DNA of 8,084 nt from a bacterium. Its GTDB lineage: Bacteria > Patescibacteriota > Minisyncoccia > Phycocordibacterales > VMEP01. Position 1 is the stretch's first letter. The number at the start of each line of letters is the position of its first letter. Under the pieces are notes generated by a model. It made no database searches, had not been told where the DNA came from, and worked only from the letters and a program-made list of their open reading frames with translations. The stretch covers positions 1 to 8,084 of the forward strand of contig JAUYLU010000016.1 in assembly GCA_030699625.1 (NCBI GenBank), read 5' to 3'. Positions 1-6,311 of the stretch are shown piece after piece. The translations under genes were made by a program, and so were the position numbers.

Positions 1-815
1 CCGAAGTTCTGGAGCGTGCGCTTGATGATGTTCGCGTTCGCCTTGAGGTCGCCGACGTCTGGCTTGCCGCGGTCCTTCTCGAAGATGGAGAGCGGCGGCG
101 GCGTATAGTTCGCGAACTGGCGGAGCTCGCGCCTCCCGCGCGGGGAGACCAATATCTCCTCTTCCTCCTTTTCTTTCTTTTTCGCCTCGCCGCCGCCCAA
201 AAGCTTCCCGAAGGCGCCCATCGGTTGCTCCGGCTCCTGCGGTTCCGGTTCTTCTTCCTGCACCACGGTGAGCGCCTCTTCCTCTTCTGTTGCCTTGTCT
301 CTTCCTTTGAAAAACCGTCTCCAGAAGAAGAGAATCTCGTTCGAAGGCTTCGCGTCGAAGATAATGAGGAGCGAGATGACGAGGAACCCGCCGAGCACCA
401 CGAGCGAGAGGTAGACGTCAAAAAGCTTCATGAGGGGGGAGGAAACAAGTCCGCCCACCACCCCGCCCGCGTCTTTTTCAGCGATGTCGATGATGCCAAG
501 GCCGGAGATGAGGAAAAGGAACGAGCCGATGAAGTGGGGGAGAGCAAGGTCGGGGCGGGAGGCCCGCAAGTACGATGCTCCAAGGATGAAGAAAAGGGCG
601 GGGAGGAGGTAGTAGCCGACCCCGAAGAGGTAGGAGAGGGCGCGGTAAAGGGTGTCGCCCGCCATACCGCCTTTCCCGACCGCCGCGAAGACGAAGAGGG
701 CGGAGAGGATGAAGAAGACGATGGAGAGGACTGCGTGGACCGTCTCGTCTTTAAGGCCGGAATTGAGTTTCCATCCGCGTTTGCCGCCTGCGTCTTTCCC
801 GTTCTTTTTGGCCAT
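1..815 (-). CDS. ftsK: DNA translocase FtsK, N-terminal part (3' end off the window)
   Basis: FtsK/SpoIIIE proteins are septum-anchored, ATP-driven DNA pumps that clear and segregate the chromosome terminus during division. The 271 visible codons begin with a Lys-rich cytosolic stretch. Four hydrophobic segments follow at about residues 28-46, 56-82, 92-111 and 133-153, the family's usual membrane anchor. An acidic, Pro-containing linker (about 175-222) comes next, then the stretch YTPPPLSIFEKDRG and GDLKANANIIKRTLQNF (about 237-271). This last part matches the opening of the FtsK alpha domain just before the motor. The RecA-like motor with Walker A and B and the gamma DNA-reading domain lie outside the window. 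The ATG at 815-813 is the first Met of the open frame. AGG lies directly against it, so the ribosome site is poor. The gene is divergent from the winged-helix gene at 1149. Identification is confident from the domain order; length and C-terminal integrity cannot be judged. Confidence 0.93.
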   Translation of the reverse strand, partial: MAKKNGKDAGGKRGWKLNSGLKDETVHAVLSIVFFILSALFVFAAVGKGGMAGDTLYRALSYLFGVGYYLLPALFFILGASYLRASRPDLALPHFIGSFLFLISGLGIIDIAEKDAGGVVGGLVSSPLMKLFDVYLSLVVLGGFLVISLLIIFDAKPSNEILFFWRRFFKGRDKATEEEEALTVVQEEEPEPQEPEQPMGAFGKLLGGGEAKKKEKEEEEILVSPRGRRELRQFANYTPPPLSIFEKDRGKPDVGDLKANANIIKRTLQNF

Positions 816-893
816 CCTGTTTAGAGATAGGGAACGCCCGTTCTATTCCATAGAAAGCGTTTCCTTAAAATTGATGTTAAATGCTTATTCTCC

Positions 894-902
894 ATTCTAT
901 CA
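894..902 (-). promoter_or_regulatory. Extended -10 promoter, probably for ftsK
   Basis: Read on the minus strand, this is TGATAGAAT: a TG-N extension followed by the -10 hexamer TAGAAT. No clear -35 box lies at the right distance, as is common for extended -10 promoters. The predicted start near 888 would give ftsK a leader of about 70 bases. That leader contains a perfect inverted repeat, TTCTAT-TCC-ATAGAA, at 841-855. Assigned by pattern and position only. Confidence 0.5.
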
Positions 903-915
903 TTGCGCGTTCCCG

Positions 916-975
916 TACCTCTTTGCCGAATTTTTCTTAATTTATCGTAATTTTTCGTTTTTAGGCAAAGAGGTA
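916..975. repeat. 12-bp perfect inverted repeat with AT-rich 36-nt loop
   Basis: TACCTCTTTGCC at 916-927 is the exact reverse complement of GGCAAAGAGGTA at 964-975. The loop is T-rich on the plus strand. It lies just upstream of the minus-strand ftsK promoter, so it could be a regulator site or a stem in an antisense transcript. There is no T-run after the stem on either strand that would make it a standard terminator. Confidence 0.6.
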
Positions 976-1036
976 TCTCTAACAGGATGAAATTATATCA
1001 TGACTAAGAGCCAGTTTTCAGTTGTTCGTTTTTAGG
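954..1036. repeat. 12-bp direct repeat pair TTCGTTTTTAGG
   Basis: TTCGTTTTTAGG occurs at 954-965 and again at 1025-1036. The first copy overlaps the right arm of the 916-975 inverted repeat by two bases. Function unknown. Confidence 0.5.
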
Positions 1037-1045
1037 GAATAAAGG

Positions 1046-1073
1046 CTAAAAACTCAAAACTAAAAACTCAAAA
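1046..1073. repeat. 14-bp tandem duplication
   Basis: CTAAAAACTCAAAA is present twice, head to tail, at 1046-1059 and 1060-1073. It ends eight bases upstream of the -35 box of the next promoter, where it could act as an A-tract (UP-element-like) or a binding site. Slippage duplication is the simplest explanation. Confidence 0.65.
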
Positions 1074-1081
1074 CTATTCTT

Positions 1082-1109
1082 TTGACTTTATGTTTGTCCG
1101 ATATATAAT
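1082..1109 (+). promoter_or_regulatory. Sigma70-type promoter of the winged-helix gene
   Basis: TTGACT (1082-1087) and TATAAT (1104-1109) are separated by 16 bases, close to the vegetative consensus. Transcription would start near 1116 and give a leader of about 33 bases. The -10 box sits inside a TGTCC...GGACA dyad (1095-1099 and 1110-1114), so a repressor bound there would compete directly with RNA polymerase. Confidence 0.75.
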
Positions 1110-1206
1110 GGACATAATTTTTCTCTCCCGACACTATAAAGGACATCAATGGAAGGTAAAAAGGACAATAAAGGACAGAATGAATCGAATAGTATTATAA
1201 AGGACA
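1095..1206 (+). promoter_or_regulatory. Candidate operator array of TATAAAGGACA-type motifs
   Basis: Copies or one-base variants begin at 1104 (TATAATGGACA, overlapping the -10 box), 1135 (TATAAAGGACA), 1157 (TAAAAAGGACA), 1167 (AATAAAGGACA) and 1196 (TATAAAGGACA). Start-to-start distances are 31, 22, 10 and 29 bases, near multiples of a helical turn. The copy at 1135 also supplies the AAAGGA Shine-Dalgarno for the ATG at 1149. Further copies inside the gene lie at 1361 (TTTAAAGGACA) and 1680 (TATAAAGGACA). That these bind a protein is an inference. Confidence 0.45.
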
Positions 1207-1961
1207 CTTCTCTTTTGAATGCTGAAAATAGCCCGCCATTTCTCGCTTCTTTGCTCGTCAAGCGAAGTGAAAAGGTAGCCACGGCGGCTTATTTGCTTAC
1301 CGAGCACATCGAGGCGGACGAACCGCTACGCGGGAGAATCCGGAGTCTCTCACTGGAGCTTTTAAAGGACATGAATGCGATGGGGAAGTCGGTCTTTTCT
1401 CCGGGAGCTGCAGAACGCGGTTCATGCCTTGCCTTCCTCATTGGCGAGGTGGTCGCCCTCATCGATATTGCCGTCCTTTCCCGGCTGATCTCGGAAGGGA
1501 ACGGCGCGCTTTTAAAGAAAGAGCTATCCTGGTTACGCGAGATGCTCCAGCAAATCTCGGATGCCGTCGTGGAACGGGCGGCTTTCCCCAAGGACCTCTT
1601 CGAAGCGTCGGGGATAGGGGGCGCTCCCGAGAAGCTTTTGGCTCGTGCCAATATCCCTGCGCCGAAAGACTTTCTCCCTTATAAAGGACAGAAAGAAAGA
1701 ACCGTCCTTTATGGCGCGTCTACCGGGAATAGGCCAGAGGGAAGGCATGAGCCGAACGGAGCGAAGCAAGCCGACCGTCGGGAAGTCATTCTCAAGCTGG
1801 TGCGGAAGGAAAAACTCTTGAGCATCAAGGACATCTACGGCTTTTTCACCGGCGTCTCCGAGAAGACCATCCAGCGGGAACTCACCAAAATGGTGGGGGA
1901 GGGGGTGTTGGTGAGAAAGGGCGATAAGCGCTGGAGCAAATACGCCCTCGCCGGGGCATAG
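1149..1961 (+). CDS. Protein with C-terminal winged helix-turn-helix; putative autoregulator
   Basis: The family is not recognised by name. The 270-aa product has a polar N-terminus (1-28), then a long alpha-helical region (about 30-150). That region includes a hydrophobic helix at about 98-113 (CLAFLIGEVVALIDIAVL). A Pro/Gly-rich linker (about 170-208) follows. The last 62 residues (209-270) look like a winged helix: DRREVILKLVRKEKLLSIKDI, a turn, SEKTIQRELTKM as the recognition helix, then a basic wing (VLVRKGDKRWSKYAL). This resembles domains that place a recognition helix in DNA. There is no catalytic motif. AAAGGA at 1138-1143 lies five bases before the ATG and fits this start. The gene has its own promoter, with repeated TATAAAGGACA motifs around and inside it, which points to self-regulation. 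It is not in an operon. The fold call is fairly firm; the regulator role is inferred. Confidence 0.8.
   Translation: MEGKKDNKGQNESNSIIKDTSLLNAENSPPFLASLLVKRSEKVATAAYLLTEHIEADEPLRGRIRSLSLELLKDMNAMGKSVFSPGAAERGSCLAFLIGEVVALIDIAVLSRLISEGNGALLKKELSWLREMLQQISDAVVERAAFPKDLFEASGIGGAPEKLLARANIPAPKDFLPYKGQKERTVLYGASTGNRPEGRHEPNGAKQADRREVILKLVRKEKLLSIKDIYGFFTGVSEKTIQRELTKMVGEGVLVRKGDKRWSKYALAGA
1680..1712. repeat. Inverted pair of the AAAGGAC motif inside the coding region
   Basis: ATAAAGGAC at 1681-1689 faces its exact reverse complement GTCCTTTAT at 1704-1712, with 14 bases between. It falls in the linker of the winged-helix protein, where amino acid sequence is probably least constrained. It may be a distal operator that loops to the promoter array; this is inferred from motif identity. 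Confidence 0.5.
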
Positions 1962-2123
1962 GTCCTCCTTAGGGGATTTCTCGCCCCGCCTTGCTACAGA
2001 GCCGTTTTCATTGACTTCCTTACGGGTTTATGCGAGCATTGGGAAGCTTGGTTTCTCTTAAAATAACCATAAAAAACAAGGGTTTTTTCTGAAAAAATCC
2101 CCGTGGTTATCCACAAATCGTAT
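1962..2123. other. Spacer after the winged-helix gene with nested hairpins
   Basis: No gene is visible. A short GGGG/CCCC stem at 1972-1987 follows the stop codon but lacks a T-run, so it is only a weak terminator candidate. At 2063-2110, ATAACCA and TGGTTAT enclose a second stem, GGG-TTTTTT / AAAAAA-T-CCC (2080-2101), with a CTG loop. This could terminate or attenuate transcription from either side, but the T and A tracts are inside the stem, not after it. TTATCCACA at 2107-2115 matches the DnaA-box consensus but is single. Confidence 0.5.
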
Positions 2124-2153
2124 TTGGCGGCCCAAGGGCCCCGATACTATAAT
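2124..2153 (+). promoter_or_regulatory. Promoter with dyad in the spacer, driving the S-layer leader
   Basis: TTGGCG (2124-2129) and a perfect TATAAT (2148-2153) are 18 bases apart. Between the boxes lies GGCCC-AA-GGGCC (2129-2140), an inverted repeat that could be an operator. Transcription would start near 2160, giving a leader of about 358 bases before the S-layer gene. Alternatively it may produce a separate small RNA. Confidence 0.65.
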
Positions 2154-2159
2154 GTGGCC

Positions 2160-2401
2160 AGGCTTAGCAGGTGCGGTAAAAGGCGCGTGCTAAAGTATTC
2201 CCGGAGCTTCCACAAGCTACGGGGGTTAAGAATATGTCGCGGTCATACGAGTCGAGTGGGCCGCGAGCGATGGCACGTTGACAAGAGAATAGCGAAGCAG
2301 AAAAACCTCCTTCCGCACGGTTCCCACGGATGCACGGTTGAGACGGAATTATCAGCTCCAAAAATTGTCACCTCGCTTCAAACGCCGCACGGCGTTTGAA
2401 G
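2160..2401 (+). ncRNA. Highly structured leader or small RNA upstream of the S-layer gene
   Basis: Five stems were found by eye. H1: TTAGCA/TGCTAA (2164-2169, 2188-2193), with GUGC/GCGC inside. H2: TATTC/GAATA (2196-2200, 2230-2234) continuing into CCG/CGG and AGCTT/AAGCT with loop CCAC. H3: TCGCGG/CCGCGA (2237-2242, 2261-2266). H4: long-range TGACAA/TTGTCA (2279-2284, 2365-2370) enclosing TTCCG/CGGAA (2311-2315, 2344-2348). H5: a perfect 12-bp stem, CTTCAAACGCCG/CGGCGTTTGAAG (2376-2401). H5 is not followed by a T-run, so the RNA could read on into the S-layer gene. A 98-codon frame (2103-2399) crosses this stretch but starts upstream of the promoter's -10 box. No known RNA class was recognised: no RNase P, tmRNA, SRP or riboswitch core was seen. 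Confidence 0.45.
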
Positions 2402-2485
2402 TAAGTGTTGAATTGCACGCCGTATTTAGTAGTGTCGAAGCTAATGGTTACGGTGGGCAAGGTTTTCCTTTGCGCGTGATAACGC

Positions 2486-2494
2486 GGAGGGGAG
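2486..2494 (+). promoter_or_regulatory. Distant Shine-Dalgarno-like GGAGGGGAG of the S-layer gene
   Basis: This is the only good anti-16S match before the ATG at 2518, but 23 AT-rich bases (2495-2517) separate it from the start, against a usual 5-10. An in-frame TAA at 2512-2514 excludes an upstream start in this frame. Ribosomes may instead use the unstructured AT-rich stretch. Confidence 0.35.
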
Positions 2495-2517
2495 AACGAA
2501 AGTTAGTTAATTAATTT

Positions 2518-5500
2518 ATGAATCACTATACGCAATCTAAAGCAACAGGGTTGCTCGCGATCGTCGCGGTGTTCGCAATCGCCCTCATGGCGTTTGTGGC
2601 GTTCACTCCGATCGCACATGCGCAATATACCTTTGCGGTCAACCTGAAGCAGGGAAGCGTGGGCGCGGACGTGATGAGCCTCCAAAAGGTTCTCAACATG
2701 AACGCGGCTACCCAGGTTTTCGTTTCAGGCGCAGGCGCTCCGGGGCAAGAGACCACGTACTTCGGTTCAAGAACCAAGGCGGCGGTCATCAAGTACCAGG
2801 AACTCTACGCATCTGAAATCCTTGCTCCGGTCGGCCTTACCAAAGGCACCGGCTACGTCGGACCCTCGACGCGCGCGAAGCTGAACGCCATGGGCGGCAC
2901 TTCGGGCAGCACCTCGACGGTTCCCGGCTGCACCTCAACGGTAGGCTACAGTCCGACGACCGGCCAGAAGTGCGACAGCGGCACCACCACTGTCCCCTCG
3001 ACCGGCGGCGCGCTCCAAGTCATGAGCGCATCGCAGCCCGCGAACGCGCTTGCAGTTGAACTGGCAAGCCGCGTTCCGTTCACCCGCATCGTGCTCACGG
3101 CGGGCGCCTCGGCGGTCACCGTGAACTCGATCACGGTCGAGCGCACGGGCCCCGCGCAGGATGCCGTCTTCTCTGGCGTCGTTCTCCTCGATGAGAACGG
3201 CAACCAGCTCGGCATCTCGAAGACGCTGAACTCGAACCATCAGGCTTCGGTCGGCGATCCCATCACCATTCCGGCAGGCACCTCGAGGACGCTTACCATC
3301 GGCGGCAATACGGCTACTACCCTTACCGACTACGCCGGTCAGGTAGTCGGCCTCAACGTCGTCGCCGTGAACACGAACGGCTCCGTTTCCGGCTCGCTTC
3401 CGGTTTCGGGCGCCCTTCACACGGTAAACTCGACGCTTACCATCGGCACGGCACCCATAACGCTTTCCTCGTTCGACCCGAGCAGCAACGCGACGAAGGA
3501 AATCGGCACCTCGAACTACAAGTTCTCGGGCATCCGCATCACCGCGGGTTCCGCTGAACAGGTCCGCCTTCGCTCCATCCGCTGGAACCAGGTCGGTTCC
3601 GCCGGAGCAGGGGATATCGCGAACGTCACGACTTATGTCGACGGCGCCGCATATCCGGCCACCGTCGATTCGACGGGCAAGTACTACACTTCGAACTTCG
3701 GTTCGGGCATTGTCATCGACAAAGGCCTCGCCAAGGACGTCTATGTCCAGGCGGATGTCGTGGGCGCGAGCTCGGCGAACAGGACGGTCCAGTTCGACCT
3801 CTACAAGGCGACCGACCTCTACATTACCGGCGAGACCTACGGGTATGGCATCACCGCCACCCAGTCTCAGAACGGCACTGCAGGCGACGGTTCGCAGTTC
3901 ACCTCGGGCACGCCGTTCTTTGACGGCTCGAAAGTGACGATTAGCGCGGGTTCGGTGACCACGATTTCGAAGGCATCTTCGGTCGCGGCCCAGAACATCG
4001 CGGTGAACGTTCCCAACCAGGTGCTCGGCGGATATGAGATCGACCTCAAGGGAGAGCCGATCTCGGTCCAGAGCCATGTCTTCCACTTCACGTCTTCGGT
4101 CGCTCCCGGCGCTGACTTGCTGACGAGCGTCTCGCTGTACGGCCCGAACGGCAACGTCGTTGCCGGCCCGGTTGACGCGGCAGCGGAAGCGGGCACCAAC
4201 CAGAAAGTGACCTTTACCGATACGGTGACCTATCCGATCGGCAAAGGCCTCTACACCCTGAAAGGCAAGGTAGACACGGACGTGGCGAACGGCGTCACCT
4301 ACATCGCTTCGACCACTCCTACGACGGATTGGACGACCGTGACGGGACAGATTACCGGCAACACCATCAGCCTTTCGACGCTTAGCTCGGCAGTGGCGAT
4401 GAACACGGTGACGGTGAAGACGGCAGCGCTTGCCATCACGGTTTCGCCTTCGCCTTCGGCGCAGACTATTACCGCCGGCACAAGCAAGACCTTCGCCAAT
4501 TACCAGCTTGACGCGTCGCAATCGGGCGAGGACGTACGGTTCTCGACGATTCCGCTCAAGTTCACCTTCGGCGGCTCGGCGGCAGTCACGGATGTGACCG
4601 CCTGCCAGCTCTTCGACGGCTCGACCGCGCTTAACACCGGTTCGAACGTCGTGAATCCTTCGGGCGCGACCGGAGCGGACCAGACCTTCACGCTCGACAA
4701 TTCTCTCACGGTGGCCAAAGGCACGGTGAAGACATTGACCTTGAAGTGTAACGTATCGAATGTAGAGACTGGCAACAGTTTCTCGTGGGGTATCGCCGCA
4801 GCGCCGACGATTACGCCGACCGGCGTGACCTCTGGCGCGACGGTAGTAGAAACGGTGACCGCATCGAACGGCCAGACCATGACGGTCGGCGCCGGCGCGC
4901 TCACGGTATCGAAAGATTCCTCAAGCCCGTCCTACGCAATCGTTGCGGGCGGCTCGACGGGAGTCAGCCTCGGTTCGCTTAGGTTCCATGCCGCGAATGA
5001 AGCCATCAACCTCTCGCGTGTGGCGCTTCAGCTCACCAACACCGCCTCAAGCTCGCCGGCCTCCATCGTGCAGGTAACTCTGTGGGATGGCTCAACGCAG
5101 GTAGGCACGGCTACCTTCACGGGTAACAGCTACAACGCGACCTCCACGCTTACTGGTTCGTTCCAGATTCCCAAGGATGGCGACAGAGTGATGACCATCA
5201 AGGGCGATCTCGGCGCTATCGGCGTCGGACTTGCCACCAGCTCGTCCGGAGCGTTGCTTGCAGTCGACTTCGACGGAACTGACGTCGGCGGCACCCGTGG
5301 CACAGGCGCGGATTCAGGCACGACCATCGATACGACGACTGCCGCGTCTCCCGACACCGCTATGGACGGAGTGCGCGTCATGAAGTCGTATCCGGTAGTG
5401 GCCAAGCAAACATCCGGCATGTCCTCAACGCTCATTGCCCAGGCGGGAATCGATCTCTATCGCTTCTCGATCGCTGCAAACGCGGCGGGCGATGTGGCTC

Positions 5501-5985
5501 TGAACGAGGTGACCATCAACGTCGCGACGTCCTCGGCTTCAACCGCGAACGGCACGACGACGGTCACCAACCTCAAGGTGTTCGCCTACACCGACTCGAG
5601 CTTCTCGCTCGTCGTTCCGGGCTTCACCTCAGGCCAGGTCGTTGCGACCCTTGCAGGTGTTGCGAACGGAGACAACGTGGGGGCACTCTCGTCGGTCCTT
5701 ACCATCCCCGCAGGTCAAACCCGTTACTTCAAGGTAACCGGTGACATCACGCAGGTGGCAGGCACGACTGGTTCTGCCGGTACGGTAACCACGAAGGTCC
5801 AGGGTGATACGGCTTATCCGTCGCTCCCCGGCCTCATGGCTGCCTACGTCACGACCCTCGGCAACTTCATCTGGTCTCCGGTGTCTACGACAACGGCGGC
5901 CGCGGCGAACCTCGACTGGACGAACGGATACCAGGTTTCTGGTCTTCCTTCGGGCGGTACGGATTCGTTCACGCTGACGAAGTAA
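2518..5985 (+). CDS. Secreted S-layer-like surface protein with peptidoglycan-binding-like N-terminal domain
   Basis: This 1155-aa protein is probably the main cell-surface or S-layer-like protein. Residues 1-35 form a Sec signal peptide: a short polar N-region with one Lys, a hydrophobic core, and AHA before Gln36. Residues 36-125 resemble PG_binding_1 (GSVGADVMSLQKVLN, then YFGSRTKAAVIKYQ, then GYVGPSTRAKLN), a domain that would hold the protein to the wall. A Thr/Ser/Gly linker follows with two Cys around GYSPTTGQK (about 138-153). About six beta-rich modules of roughly 100-120 residues come next, at about 163-265, 308-415, 478-585, 637-746, 794-899 and 957-1078. Several end in an [I/V]-x-G-D/K-like strand (LKGKV, MTIKGDL, FKVTGDI). 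The tail (1119-1155) carries DWTNGYQVSGLPSGG. One more Cys pair (ACQLF, LKCNV) sits in module four. There are no catalytic motifs. The gene is monocistronic, with a strong terminator. Family style is confident; an S-layer role is inferred. Confidence 0.85.
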   Translation: MNHYTQSKATGLLAIVAVFAIALMAFVAFTPIAHAQYTFAVNLKQGSVGADVMSLQKVLNMNAATQVFVSGAGAPGQETTYFGSRTKAAVIKYQELYASEILAPVGLTKGTGYVGPSTRAKLNAMGGTSGSTSTVPGCTSTVGYSPTTGQKCDSGTTTVPSTGGALQVMSASQPANALAVELASRVPFTRIVLTAGASAVTVNSITVERTGPAQDAVFSGVVLLDENGNQLGISKTLNSNHQASVGDPITIPAGTSRTLTIGGNTATTLTDYAGQVVGLNVVAVNTNGSVSGSLPVSGALHTVNSTLTIGTAPITLSSFDPSSNATKEIGTSNYKFSGIRITAGSAEQVRLRSIRWNQVGSAGAGDIANVTTYVDGAAYPATVDSTGKYYTSNFGSGIVIDKGLAKDVYVQADVVGASSANRTVQFDLYKATDLYITGETYGYGITATQSQNGTAGDGSQFTSGTPFFDGSKVTISAGSVTTISKASSVAAQNIAVNVPNQVLGGYEIDLKGEPISVQSHVFHFTSSVAPGADLLTSVSLYGPNGNVVAGPVDAAAEAGTNQKVTFTDTVTYPIGKGLYTLKGKVDTDVANGVTYIASTTPTTDWTTVTGQITGNTISLSTLSSAVAMNTVTVKTAALAITVSPSPSAQTITAGTSKTFANYQLDASQSGEDVRFSTIPLKFTFGGSAAVTDVTACQLFDGSTALNTGSNVVNPSGATGADQTFTLDNSLTVAKGTVKTLTLKCNVSNVETGNSFSWGIAAAPTITPTGVTSGATVVETVTASNGQTMTVGAGALTVSKDSSSPSYAIVAGGSTGVSLGSLRFHAANEAINLSRVALQLTNTASSSPASIVQVTLWDGSTQVGTATFTGNSYNATSTLTGSFQIPKDGDRVMTIKGDLGAIGVGLATSSSGALLAVDFDGTDVGGTRGTGADSGTTIDTTTAASPDTAMDGVRVMKSYPVVAKQTSGMSSTLIAQAGIDLYRFSIAANAAGDVALNEVTINVATSSASTANGTTTVTNLKVFAYTDSSFSLVVPGFTSGQVVATLAGVANGDNVGALSSVLTIPAGQTRYFKVTGDITQVAGTTGSAGTVTTKVQGDTAYPSLPGLMAAYVTTLGNFIWSPVSTTTAAAANLDWTNGYQVSGLPSGGTDSFTLTK

Positions 5986-6057
5986 TCGACTCTTAGCTAC
6001 TTGTGATTCGGACGGCGTTAAAGTCTTCAGCAACCTAGACGCTCCCGGATAGCTGAC

Positions 6058-6091
6058 AAAACCCCCTTCTTACGAAGGGGTTTTTGTTTTT
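6058..6091 (+). terminator. Intrinsic terminator of the S-layer gene
   Basis: CCCCTTC (6063-6069) pairs with GAAGGGG (6074-6080) around the loop TTAC. An A-run precedes the stem, and TTTTTGTTTTT follows it. It lies about 75 bases after the stop codon. This is a textbook rho-independent terminator. Confidence 0.93.
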
Positions 6092-6093
6092 CC

Positions 6094-6129
6094 CAATATG
6101 GCCCGCAATGTGTGCGGCCTGCCATATTG
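6094..6129. repeat. Long two-part hairpin directly after the terminator
   Basis: CAATATGGC (6094-6102) pairs with GCCATATTG (6121-6129). Within it CCGCA (6103-6107) pairs with TGCGG (6113-6117), leaving CCT as a bulge and ATGTG as the loop. All 14 base pairs are Watson-Crick. It may be the first stem of the structured RNA that follows, or a processing site. Confidence 0.7.
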
Positions 6130-6311
6130 AGCACCCCGCACCAATCCCAGGGCGAGCGCGTGCGCGAATCCCAGTAGTAGAGCAAAGCTCACTACGGGAC
6201 AAGTAGGTCTGGAGATGGACAAGGGCGACCTGCCCCGTAGCCAAGCGAAGCTTGTGGTACTGGGGAGCGCGAGCCCGTATGACCTCTGGTGCTGGGGTGG
6301 CTCGCTTTAAC
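6129..6311 (+). ncRNA. Candidate structured non-coding RNA, class unknown
   Basis: A long-range stem closes the element: GAG-C-ACCCC-GCACCA (6129-6143) pairs with TGGTGC-t-GGGGT-gg-CTC (6287-6303), interrupted only by small bulges. Inside are several compact hairpins. One is GTAGT...GAGC-AAA-GCTC...ACTAC (about 6174-6195). A second is CGGG/CCCG around GTAGGTC/GACCTGC (6203-6209, 6227-6233) with a 17-base loop. A third is CCAAGC-GAA-GCTTGTGG (6241-6257). The octamer AATCCCAG occurs twice (6143-6150, 6167-6174), and either copy could pair with CTGGGGA at 6260-6266, which would allow alternative folds. A strong terminator follows at once. No convincing coding frame covers it. The promoter is not obvious. 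SRP, RNase P, tmRNA and tRNA signatures were not seen; a 6S-like RNA cannot be excluded. Strand is assigned from the terminator. Confidence 0.5.

Larger units (their letters stand above)
816..1148. other. Divergent AT-rich intergenic region between ftsK and the winged-helix gene
   Basis: This 333-base spacer is clearly richer in A+T than the flanking genes and has no credible protein gene. It holds the ftsK-side promoter, a 12-bp inverted repeat, a 12-bp direct repeat, a 14-bp tandem repeat and the promoter/operator of the downstream gene. At 974-989 the plus strand reads TATCTCTAACAGGATG. This nearly copies, in inverted orientation, the ftsK start context at 829-813 (TATCTCTAAACAGGATG). From the plus-strand ATG at 987 only six codons (MKLYHD) precede a TAA ending at 1007. 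Confidence 0.7.

Noticed and set aside
225..824. 199-codon plus-strand frame across the left region
   Set aside because: It is the antisense shadow of ftsK. The peptide is an unbalanced run of E, D, R and K, while the minus strand gives a recognisable FtsK N-terminus.
1046..1073. Tandem 14-mers as the start of a CRISPR array
   Set aside because: Only two units, head to tail without spacers, and no cas genes are in the window.
2107..2115. TTATCCACA, a DnaA-box match, as a sign of oriC
   Set aside because: Only one copy was noticed, and neither dnaA nor dnaN is in the window. The bases also form part of a small GTGG/CCAC hairpin.
2103..2399. 98-codon plus-strand frame with GTG start before the S-layer gene
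   Set aside because: It begins upstream of the -10 box of the promoter and covers the folded leader. Composition does not match neighbouring genes, and no domain or ribosome site is seen.
2160..2401. RNase P, tmRNA, SRP RNA or group II intron as identity of the folded leader
   Set aside because: The conserved cores of these RNAs (for example GAGGAAAGUCC of RNase P or a domain V-type hairpin) could not be found by eye. ACGGUUC at 2317-2323 alone is not enough for a group II intron.
2935..4521. 528-codon minus-strand frame inside the S-layer gene
   Set aside because: Long, but Arg/Asp/Val-rich and featureless. Such frames arise opposite GC-rich genes with biased third positions; the plus strand has a signal peptide and domain structure.
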